Shown here: positions 18,497 through 25,501 of the stretch, piece after piece
Position numbering within the stretch: position 1 is the first letter of the stretch
Layout of the letters: each line of letters opens with the position of its first letter
DNA from: Kovacikia minuta CCNUW1
GTDB lineage: Bacteria; Cyanobacteriota; Cyanobacteriia; Leptolyngbyales; Leptolyngbyaceae
Assembly (NCBI RefSeq): GCF_020091585.1
Contig: NZ_CP083582.1
Location: forward strand, 3,782,001 to 3,846,000
Length of the DNA stretch: 64,000 nucleotides
Reading direction: 5' to 3'
Program-made: the position numbers and the translations under genes
Notes under the pieces: model-generated
What the model was told of the DNA's origin: nothing
Database searches by the model: none
The model's input: the letters and a program-made list of their open reading frames with translations, nothing else

Positions 18497-19576
18497 TTAG
18501 CGATCGCAAAGTTTTGTTGGCGGTATGTCTTCTCCTGATCGAAGTCGAACCTTTGTCGAAAAAAATGGAGGTCGATCCATCTTGCGAAGCTGCCGCATTA
18601 TCTCAGATCGGTATCCCAGTTTCTCTAGGGCATAGGTTGTGATCTCGCGGACAGAAAAATTTGGATCTTTCAGGAGGGGAATCAGATGGGGAATTGTCAC
18701 AGTCGCTGCTGAACCCATTTCGCCTAAGGCAAAAGCAGCATCACGGCGAACATACTGATCCGAATCTTTTAGGAGGGGAATCAGGTGCGGGGCTGCCGCA
18801 TTTGCTGAGTTACCTATTTTCCCCAAAGTAAAAGCGGTATGGCTGCGAATCTCCGCATTGGGATCTTGCAGAAACGAGATGAGTTGGGGAACTGCCTCTT
18901 TCGCCGCCTCTCCCATTTGCCCCAATGCGAGCTGTGCCCCTCGATTCACAAATGAGTTTGGATCTCGCAAGTTAATCAAAAGCTGCGGAATTGCTGCTTT
19001 CGCTGACTCTCCCATGTGACTCAATGCGATCGCTGCCCCAGAGCGAACGTAGGGATTCGGATCTTTCAGGAGAGGCAGCAGTTGGGGAATGGCAGCCTTG
19101 GCTGCGTCTCCCATCTGCCCTAAAGCATTGGCTTTTATATCAAGGAGATCAGGCGCGTCCTTTAAGAGCAATACGAGCAGTGAAACTGCCTCTTTTGCTG
19201 GCTCTCCCATCCGCCCTAAGGCAATAGCTGCGGAGTTGCGCACAAATGGCTCTGAATCTTTTAGCAGCAGGATAAGTTCTGGAGCTGCCGCTTTGGCTGG
19301 CTTGCCGATAAATCCCAAGACTTCAGCGATTTCCTGGCGAATGTCTGCATTCGGATCTTTTAATAGCGGAATCAGGTACGGCACTGCGCCTTTCGCTGCA
19401 ACCCCCATTCTGCTCAATACATTAGCTGCACTCGCGCGGACATAGGGATCTGGATCTTTCAGCAGCGGTATGAGCAGCGGCATTGCCTCTTTCACCGCTG
19501 GTTCACCCAATTTCTGCAACACCTCTGCTAAATCGTCACGCTCAGACAGAATTGGATTTTTGAGGTTGGTCAACAA
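18497..19576 (-). CDS. HEAT-repeat (PBS lyase-like) protein
   Basis: About 359 residues built from nine to ten HEAT-like units of roughly 35 residues. The consensus is LIPLLKDPNPYVRSGAAIALGRMGEAAKEAVPQL-like, split over adjacent units. Such repeats occur in phycobilin lyases (CpcE/F) and in many scaffolding proteins; nothing here indicates lyase activity. The assigned start is a TTG at 19576. The frame stays open further upstream without an ATG, so the N-terminus is uncertain. No signal peptide. Protein-protein binding is the likely role. Confidence 0.85.
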   Translation of the reverse strand: MLTNLKNPILSERDDLAEVLQKLGEPAVKEAMPLLIPLLKDPDPYVRASAANVLSRMGVAAKGAVPYLIPLLKDPNADIRQEIAEVLGFIGKPAKAAAPELILLLKDSEPFVRNSAAIALGRMGEPAKEAVSLLVLLLKDAPDLLDIKANALGQMGDAAKAAIPQLLPLLKDPNPYVRSGAAIALSHMGESAKAAIPQLLINLRDPNSFVNRGAQLALGQMGEAAKEAVPQLISFLQDPNAEIRSHTAFTLGKIGNSANAAAPHLIPLLKDSDQYVRRDAAFALGEMGSAATVTIPHLIPLLKDPNFSVREITTYALEKLGYRSEIMRQLRKMDRPPFFSTKVRLRSGEDIPPTKLCDR

Positions 19577-20095
19577 GTGCTGGAATGTCTTTAACTGTGC
19601 AGGGATGTAGGGGCGCTGACTCGGTTTGTAGGGGGGCTGAGAAAGTCAACTCGGCAAGGGCTCGATCGCCCATTCCCACCACCAATGATCCACACAATGC
19701 CCCTACCTTAATGATTTTTGGGAGCAACGATCGCGATTGTACTAACACCGCTATTTGCCTTCTCACAACCTATTCCAGGTATAAAATACAACATGTACTT
19801 ATGTCTGGCTACAACTATAGCAGGGCGATCGTACCTTTCATCCACTAAGCTCAAGACCTCGGAGGTTTTCAAAACCTCCGAGGTCTGAACAGCGAGATCG
19901 CCCATCTCACCGCAGATTAGAGTAAACACTTTCAAACCCTTACAGTCCTATTGGATGCGTGAACCCAACAACACTTGTGTGATCTCCCACATTCCCGATG
20001 CCTATCGGAAGCTCTTGAAGTGAAATCCTCTTCAAATAGCGATGGATGCATCAAAATGCTTGTTACAGTAAAACTACTTCTCCAGGAATGCCACG
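19577..20095. other. Intergenic region with palindromes, no supported gene
   Basis: About 520 bases that contain the perfect hairpin at 19854-19886 and a GTAGGGGC...GCCCCTAC pair around 19605-19705. Short frames here overlap these repeats and I do not support them. Confidence 0.4.
19854..19886. repeat. Perfect hairpin (REP-like), 16-bp stem
   Basis: AGACCTCGGAGGTTTT and its exact reverse complement are separated by one base. Related but degenerate copies lie at about 18447-18480 and 32708-32742 (ACCTC...GAGGTCTGA), so this is a dispersed palindromic repeat. It could also act as a transcription terminator, but no gene clearly ends just before it. Confidence 0.8.
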
Positions 20096-20335
20096 ATGAA
20101 GACAATTCAAACCATTGCCACGATTACACCTACCAAAGAACTCAAAATCCAGTTACCCGAAGACTTACCTACTGGAACATTTAAAGTGGTGTTGGTGATT
20201 GATGAAACCTCCGTTCTCTCCTTGGAGCAATCTGAAACGGCAGATGAATCCAGGTCTTTCCTCAACGTTGCTGGAGACTTAATTGGCTGTCTGGAAGGAT
20301 TACCGCCGACCTGTCCACCAATAAGAGCTATATGA
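20096..20335 (+). CDS. Antitoxin-like protein with frameshifted C-terminus
   Basis: A 79-residue small protein (MKTIQTIATITPTKELKIQLPEDLPTG) of the type that precedes PIN toxins in cyanobacteria. The reading frame ends GLPPTCPPIRAI. Shifted by one base from about 20308 it reads DLSTNKSYMKDFGKS, which looks like the expected conserved end of this antitoxin family. A one-base deletion near 20303-20309 is therefore likely. The next gene encodes the PIN toxin. If the shift is real, the antitoxin tail that would contact the toxin is lost. Confidence 0.6.
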   Translation: MKTIQTIATITPTKELKIQLPEDLPTGTFKVVLVIDETSVLSLEQSETADESRSFLNVAGDLIGCLEGLPPTCPPIRAI

Positions 20336-20366
20336 AAGACTTCGGCAAGTCATGTGACCTCAAATT

Positions 20367-20771
20367 TTGCTGGACACAGGCGTGCTGGTTGCACTGTTGA
20401 GCAAAGCTGACCAGTTCCATCAATGGGCAACAGCAACTGTGACTACTGCTAACTATCCGCTTCTAACTTGTGAAGCGGTAATCACAGAAACATGTTTTCT
20501 GTTGCAGCGTGATTCTCGTAGCCAGCAGGCTGTTTTATCTCTTATCGATAGGGGAGCTGTTCAGATTGCTTTTTGCCTCTCAGATGAAGTAAAAGCGATT
20601 GAGGAACTGATTGACCGCTATAAAAACGTGCCTATGTCCTTAGCGGATGCCTGTTTAGTAAGAATGGCAGAGCTACATCCTGAAAGTACTATTCTGACGC
20701 TTGACAGTGACTTCAAAATCTACCGGAAGCACCGAAATCAGGAAATTCTCATCGTTATGCCATCAAAGTAA
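20367..20771 (+). CDS. PIN domain toxin
   Basis: A 134-residue PIN-fold ribonuclease. Acidic residues of the metal site are visible in LLDTGVLVALL (Asp), CEAVITETCFLL (Glu), MSLADACLVRMAE (Asp) and LTLDSDFKIY (Asp). VapC-like enzymes cleave RNA and are neutralised by the upstream antitoxin. The only usable start is TTG 20367 (or ATT 20364); the ATG at 20352-20354 hits a TGA at once. A small indel has therefore probably damaged the original ATG, which would have overlapped the antitoxin stop. Confidence 0.75.
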   Translation: MLDTGVLVALLSKADQFHQWATATVTTANYPLLTCEAVITETCFLLQRDSRSQQAVLSLIDRGAVQIAFCLSDEVKAIEELIDRYKNVPMSLADACLVRMAELHPESTILTLDSDFKIYRKHRNQEILIVMPSK

Positions 20772-20971
20772 AGGGGACAGCACAATCTCCCCTCCCGCCC
20801 TAAGTTGAGTTAAACACGGTCAAGTTCTTGCTTGTAAATCATTGGTCATAGCGAAACCCAGCAATGCTTTTGAAATCGCCCGCTAGATTATTAATCAAGG
20901 GGTAAGATGAGTTTGGAGCGATCGTGCGGTTTCTCCAGCATCAATACGTCCGATTCTATAAGGGATAAAGT

Positions 20972-21193
20972 ATGACATCACTGGCAGAAATAGAAGCAGC
21001 CATCGCCAAACTCCCTGAAGATGAAGCTAGACAGTTAGCAGATTGGTTGCAAGACTACCTTGATGAAAGGTGGGATCAGCAAATTGCATCTGACGTGGCA
21101 GCAGGCAAACTCGATCATCTCATTCAGCAGGCAAAATCTGATATTGCGGCAGGACAAGTGAGGGATCTCGATGAAGTCCTTCACAACACCTGA
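20972..21193 (+). CDS. Antitoxin-like protein of a decayed RelE module
   Basis: A 73-residue helical protein (MTSLAEIEAAIAKLPEDEARQLADWLQ...) with a middle DERWDQQIASDVAAGKLDHL stretch. It resembles antitoxins that precede RelE/HigB-like toxins. The gene overlaps the start of a toxin fragment (21171), which supports that assignment. No other function was recognised. Confidence 0.65.
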   Translation: MTSLAEIEAAIAKLPEDEARQLADWLQDYLDERWDQQIASDVAAGKLDHLIQQAKSDIAAGQVRDLDEVLHNT

Positions 21194-21251
21194 CTTTTGG
21201 AATGCCTACGCTGCTCTCCCACCTGATGAATTTACCTTGACTATCTCGTAG
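21171..21251 (+). pseudogene. RelE/HigB-type toxin remnant, 26 codons
   Basis: ATG 21171 lies inside the end of the antitoxin gene and opens MKSFTTPDFWNAYAALPPD, the characteristic N-terminus of a RelE-superfamily toxin. After about 19 residues the similarity is lost, and TAG closes the frame at 21249-21251. The rest of the toxin (normally about 90 residues) is missing. The next toxin-antitoxin gene begins four bases later, so a deletion joined two modules. Confidence 0.6.
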
Positions 21252-21254
21252 CCC

Positions 21255-21518
21255 ATGCCTAAGCAACTCACGATCGCCCAAGCGCAACAACAACTCCCTA
21301 ACCTTCCCAGCGAACTGACTGATGAACCTATTATCATCACTCAAGATGGTGTTCCTGTTATCGCAGCGCTCAGCTACACGCACTTGACTGAATTGCTCGA
21401 AACCCTTGATATTCTTACCGATACCGAATTCGTTACCAAATTACGCCAAAGCATTGTTCAATCTGAGCAGGGTAACACGATTCCTTGGGAGAATGCCAAA
21501 GCCCAACTTGGGCTATGA
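21255..21518 (+). CDS. Phd/YefM-type antitoxin
   Basis: An 87-residue protein. [21 protein letters not shown] followed by [18 protein letters not shown] is the Phd/YefM fold signature: a DNA-binding N-terminal dimer and a toxin-binding C-terminal tail. Its TGA overlaps the ATG of the next gene by 4 bp. It probably represses its own operon. Confidence 0.85.
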   Translation: MPKQLTIAQAQQQLPNLPSELTDEPIIITQDGVPVIAALSYTHLTELLETLDILTDTEFVTKLRQSIVQSEQGNTIPWENAKAQLGL

Positions 21519-21841
21519 GTGATGCATCTGATGGGATTAAATATGAGATTCAACTCACATCAGTTGCCCTGGAAATGCTGAATGCAGTTAAAGATAGGCG
21601 AGAACAAGAGAAACTAGCTGAGCGCATTGAACAGCTTAGAATCGAGCCTGAAAAACAGGGAAAAGCACTGGTAGACAATCTTTCAAGGTTCCGCAGTGTT
21701 CGGGCAGTTGGGCAACGCTATCGGATTGTCTACAAGGTTGAACAAGAAAAGGTTCTCGTTTTAGTGGTTGGAATTGGTAGACGCAAGGATGGAGACAAAA
21801 AAGACATTTACACACTGTTAGAAAAGCTGCTGGAGGAGTGA
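21515..21841 (+). CDS. RelE/ParE family toxin
   Basis: A 108-residue toxin starting at ATG 21515, which overlaps the antitoxin stop (ATGA). Typical RelE/ParE features are [24 protein letters not shown], then [19 protein letters not shown] with a basic active-site pair, and [17 protein letters not shown] near the end. RelE-like members cleave ribosome-bound mRNA, whereas ParE-like members poison gyrase. This C-terminal pattern favours the mRNase side but does not prove it. Confidence 0.87.
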   Translation: MSDASDGIKYEIQLTSVALEMLNAVKDRREQEKLAERIEQLRIEPEKQGKALVDNLSRFRSVRAVGQRYRIVYKVEQEKVLVLVVGIGRRKDGDKKDIYTLLEKLLEE

Positions 21842-22276
21842 ATCAGTAAGATCGTCCCTCCTGCCGTAAGCTTACTCCTCCCGTCATAGTTTGAATTACG
21901 CACTGTCAAGCCCTTACCTGTCAATCATTAGGTGAAGCAGAAACCCAACAGCACCCGTACAAATGCCACTTCAATTTGCGTTGAAAGATCAAGATGATTG
22001 CACATTCACCCAGGGAAAGGCGATCTACAGAGTTCATATTAAGTGGCGTTGAGGGAAATGATTTTCTGAAAAGCCTACCTGTAAATGCTTCTACAATCTG
22101 CAATCTACAATCTGCAATCTAAGATGATATCAATCCACAAACCTTAATGCTTTTATGGCATCTGAGGGTGAAATGAAAATTCCGTATAAACTACAGAATC
22201 GTTACTTTACAGTTCACCTACCGGCTTGGCTCTACAACTTCGATTTGATAAAACACGAAGAATAAGGTGATTCACA
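21842..22276. other. Intergenic region with a diverged direct repeat
   Basis: About 435 bases. The part 21903-21950 is a diverged copy of 20819-20867 (GTCAAG..CTT..CTGT.AATCATT.GG, then GAAACCCA.CA), so similar segments lie on both sides of the 20972-21841 toxin-antitoxin cassette. No supported gene. The end holds the leader of gnd. Confidence 0.45.
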
Positions 22277-23314
22277 ATGGAACTTGGAATGATTGGCTTG
22301 GGACGGATGGGAGCCAATATGGCAAAACGTCTCATGAATGCAGGTCATCGAGTGGTGGGCTATGTCCGCCGGATTGAGAACCTGGAAGCAATGGTGAAGG
22401 ATGGGGCGATCGCCGCTGGCTCCTCCTCCATACCCGATTTAGTCAGCAAACTTGAAAAGCCTCGCGCCATCTGGCTGATGGTGCCCGCCGCTTCCGTCGA
22501 TGCCACCCTGGAAACCCTGATTCCCCTGCTCGACCCAGACGATATTGTGATTGATGGCGGCAATTCCTACTACCACGACGACATCCGGCGGGCGGCTGAA
22601 CTCAAATCTAAGGGAATTCATTATGTCGATTGTGGTACCAGTGGCGGGGTCTGGGGTTTAGAACGGGGCTATTGTTTGATGATTGGGGGTGAACCAGAAG
22701 CAGTCAAGCGATTAGACCCAATCTTTTCGACCCTGGCTCCCGGTGTTGGTAGCATCTCCCGCACACCGGGACGGGAGCAAGTGGGTGGCACCGCTGAACA
22801 GGGCTACCTTCGCTGTGGTTCGATCGGTGCGGGTCATTTCGTCAAAATGGTTCATAACGGCATTGAATACGGCATTATGGCAGCCTACGCCGAAGGATTG
22901 AACATCCTCCACCATGCCAATGTGGGCAAGCAAGGGAGGGAAATTGATGCAGAAACAACCCCCCTCCGCAACCCCGAACACTACCAGTACGACTTCAACC
23001 TGCCAGATGTGGCAGAAGTTTGGCGTCGGGGCAGTGTCATTGCTTCCTGGCTGCTGGATCTAACCGCTGATGCACTGCTCAAAAGCCCCGACCTGAAAGA
23101 TTTTGGGGGGCGGGTATCCGATTCGGGTGAAGGACGTTGGACGGCGATCGCGGCGATCGACGAGTCAGTTCCAGCTCCGGTATTAACCGCTGCCCTGTTT
23201 GCCCGCTTCAGTTCGCGTGGCGAAGCAGACTTTGGGGACAAGCTATTGTCGGCAATGCGGTATGAATTTGGAGGGCATTTAGAAAAAGCCACCACCGGAC
23301 AGGGAGGTTCATGA
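22277..23314 (+). CDS. gnd: 6-phosphogluconate dehydrogenase, decarboxylating (short type)
   Basis: Converts 6-phosphogluconate to ribulose 5-phosphate, CO2 and NAD(P)H in the oxidative pentose phosphate pathway. The N-terminal Rossmann motif GLGRMGANM (about residues 7-15), [14 protein letters not shown] and the substrate block [15 protein letters not shown] are clear; the catalytic Lys is in [13 protein letters not shown]. At 345 residues it belongs to the short GndA/YqeC-like class rather than the 470-residue form. Upstream AAGG precedes ATG 22277. It overlaps zwf by 4 bp, so the two pathway steps are made from one operon. Confidence 0.93.
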   Translation: MELGMIGLGRMGANMAKRLMNAGHRVVGYVRRIENLEAMVKDGAIAAGSSSIPDLVSKLEKPRAIWLMVPAASVDATLETLIPLLDPDDIVIDGGNSYYHDDIRRAAELKSKGIHYVDCGTSGGVWGLERGYCLMIGGEPEAVKRLDPIFSTLAPGVGSISRTPGREQVGGTAEQGYLRCGSIGAGHFVKMVHNGIEYGIMAAYAEGLNILHHANVGKQGREIDAETTPLRNPEHYQYDFNLPDVAEVWRRGSVIASWLLDLTADALLKSPDLKDFGGRVSDSGEGRWTAIAAIDESVPAPVLTAALFARFSSRGEADFGDKLLSAMRYEFGGHLEKATTGQGGS

Positions 23315-24693
23315 TGGCAGATTTCCATTCCGATGCCCTCGTTTTTTTTGGTGCCACAGGCGACCTTGCCTACAAAAAAATCTTCCCCAGCTTGCAAGCA
23401 ATGGTGCGGCGGGGGCATTTGCATGTTCCGGTCATTGGTGTTGCCCGTCGTGCCTGGACAGATGACCAACTGCGCGAACACGCCCGCGATAGTCTGGAGC
23501 ACCACGGTGGGGTAGACCAGGCTGCGTTTGCCAAACTGTCTTCCCTGCTCCACTACGTTTCTGGCGACTACGACAACCCCGAAACCTACGAAAAACTGCG
23601 TCAGGCATTGGGTAACGCTCAGCGTCCCCTCCATTATCTGGCTATTCCTCCCAGTATGTTTTCCCATGTGGTTCAGGGGTTAGGAAAATCAGGTTGTGCA
23701 GACAATGCCCGCGTGGTGATCGAAAAACCCTTTGGGAACGACCTCCAAACTGCCGAGGAGCTAAATAAAATTCTGGCTTCCGTGTTTCCGGAGTCTGCCA
23801 TCTACCGAATTGACCATTACCTGGGCAAAGAACCCCTGCTCAATTTGCTCTACTTCCGGTTTGCCAACGCATTTCTGGAGCCAATCTGGAATCGCAACTA
23901 TGTCGAGAGCGTCGAAATTACAATGGCAGAGAATTTTGGCGTGCAGGGACGCGGCAAGTTCTATGAGGAAGCAGGCGCAATTCGGGATGTGGTGCAAAAT
24001 CACATGCTGCAAGTGGTGGCATCCCTGGCAATGGAACCCCCCTCTGGACATGCCGTTGAAGCCGTGCGGGACGAAAAAGCCCAAATCCTCAAGGCAGCCC
24101 GACCACTAACACCCGTCGATGTGATTCGGGGGCAGTTTCGTGGCTATTTAGAGGAAGAAGGGGTTGCTCCCAACTCTCAAGTCGAAACGTTTGCAGCAGT
24201 CCGGCTTTACCTTGATACCTGGCGCTGGGCAGATGTGCCCTTCTACATCCGGGCAGGAAAATGTTTGCCCGTGACGACGACGGAAGTAATGGTAAAACTC
24301 AAACGTCCGCCGGTTAATGTCTTTGATGAAGGCTGCACCGACTACTGCAACTACATTCGCTTTCTGCTGAGTCCCGAAGTCGTAATTGGCATGGGTGCCC
24401 GCTCTAAAATCCCTGGAGAAGCCATGAGCGGGTCTGAAGTAGAGTTGGTCGCACTTTATACCCAGGGCGACGAGATGGAACCCTACGAGCGACTGCTGGG
24501 TGATGCGATGAAAGGCGACCCAAATTTGTTTGTCCGTGAAGATATCGTTGAAGCCCAATGGCGCATTGTGGCACCCATTTTGGATAACGTTACCCCGGTT
24601 TATCAATATGAGCCAAACACCTGGGGTCCCCCTGAGGCAAATAAGCTCCTGCCTCAAGGGACTGATTGGTATAATCCCTTGCCAAGGGAGTAG
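23311..24693 (+). CDS. zwf: Glucose-6-phosphate dehydrogenase
   Basis: Oxidises glucose 6-phosphate to 6-phosphogluconolactone with NAD(P)+. Motifs are the nucleotide fold [17 protein letters not shown] (about residues 12-28) and the active-site block [14 protein letters not shown] (about 165-178), with the conserved RIDHYLGKE. Length is 460 residues, shorter than the roughly 500 of the usual cyanobacterial Zwf. It is paired with gnd and not with opcA, suggesting a second, differently regulated copy. The start could be ATG 23311 or 23314. The gnd-zwf order lets carbon from glycogen feed NADPH production. Confidence 0.95.
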   Translation: MMADFHSDALVFFGATGDLAYKKIFPSLQAMVRRGHLHVPVIGVARRAWTDDQLREHARDSLEHHGGVDQAAFAKLSSLLHYVSGDYDNPETYEKLRQALGNAQRPLHYLAIPPSMFSHVVQGLGKSGCADNARVVIEKPFGNDLQTAEELNKILASVFPESAIYRIDHYLGKEPLLNLLYFRFANAFLEPIWNRNYVESVEITMAENFGVQGRGKFYEEAGAIRDVVQNHMLQVVASLAMEPPSGHAVEAVRDEKAQILKAARPLTPVDVIRGQFRGYLEEEGVAPNSQVETFAAVRLYLDTWRWADVPFYIRAGKCLPVTTTEVMVKLKRPPVNVFDEGCTDYCNYIRFLLSPEVVIGMGARSKIPGEAMSGSEVELVALYTQGDEMEPYERLLGDAMKGDPNLFVREDIVEAQWRIVAPILDNVTPVYQYEPNTWGPPEANKLLPQGTDWYNPLPRE

Positions 24694-24928
24694 GGTGTGG
24701 GGTGTGGGGAATTGTGCTGTTGGCATATTTCCCCCTATAGCAGCATGTCATAACTCCGAATCTGTTAAAAAATTAGTTCAGTCTGAGCGATCGCAAACTG
24801 CGTACAACAGTCAACAGTCAACAGTGAATAGCCAGTAATGGTCGATGACACCTGACACCTAACACCTGACACCTGACACCTGACACCTGACACCTGACAC
24901 CTAACACCTGACACCTAACACCTAACAA
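24690..24928. repeat. Heptanucleotide repeat cluster
   Basis: Units GTGTGGG, AACAGTC and at least nine copies of ACACCTG/ACACCTA (about 24846-24925) fill the gap after zwf. They reach almost to the start region of the HdeD gene. Confidence 0.9.
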
Positions 24929-24934
24929 ACTGGA

Positions 24935-25498
24935 GTGACAACGATGACAACTGGAGTAAACAACGATTTGAAACAAGGCTTAAACGGGTCGATCGCGATC
25001 GGTGCTGTGCTGATTCTGTTGGGAATTGCAGCGATCGCCTTCCCCGTGTTCAGCACCTACGCGGCTGAAATCTGGATTTCCTGGATTATTTTGTTTGCGG
25101 GGATTAGCAAGATCGTCTATGCCTTCCAAACCCGCAACGAAGACGGATTTATTTGGAAATTACTGCTAGGTATCCTTTACACCGCAACCGGTTTCTTTCT
25201 GCTGTTTTACCCCCTGGAAGGCATCCTCACCCTGACCCTGGCATTGGGTATTTTCCTGCTCGTAGAAGGGGTGTTTGAAATCATTCTGGCATGGCAAACT
25301 CGTCCCCAACGTGGATGGGGAATTTCCCTCGCGAATGGGATCACAACCCTACTTCTGGGTGGACTGATCTGGTTTGAGTGGCCCATTAACGGTCCGTTTG
25401 CGATCGGATTACTGGTCGGTATCAGCCTGATCTTCACCGGCTTTGCCCGCCTCTCGCTATCCCTGGCAACCCGTTCTGCTTTGGGAAAATCCAGCTAA
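24935..25498 (+). CDS. HdeD-like (DUF308) membrane protein
   Basis: A 187-residue integral membrane protein with six helices arranged as paired hydrophobic segments. Examples are GSIAIGAVLILLGIAAIAFP, TLTLALGIFLLVEGVFEII and FAIGLLVGISLIFTGFARL. The ISLIFTGFARL-type end of each pair is typical of the HdeD/DUF308 repeat. HdeD is an acid-resistance membrane protein in Escherichia coli; the cyanobacterial role is unknown. ATG 24935 lies in the loop AACGATGAC after GGAGTGAC, a good ribosome binding site. ATG 24944 is an alternative. Confidence 0.88.
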   Translation: MTTMTTGVNNDLKQGLNGSIAIGAVLILLGIAAIAFPVFSTYAAEIWISWIILFAGISKIVYAFQTRNEDGFIWKLLLGILYTATGFFLLFYPLEGILTLTLALGIFLLVEGVFEIILAWQTRPQRGWGISLANGITTLLLGGLIWFEWPINGPFAIGLLVGISLIFTGFARLSLSLATRSALGKSS

Positions 25499-25501
25499 CG
25501 C

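Noticed and set aside
19542-19766. 74-codon minus-strand frame overlapping the start of the HEAT-repeat gene, with a signal-like hydrophobic stretch
   Set aside because: It contains GTAGGGGC-type palindromic DNA, and no homologous pattern is visible. It more likely arises by chance.
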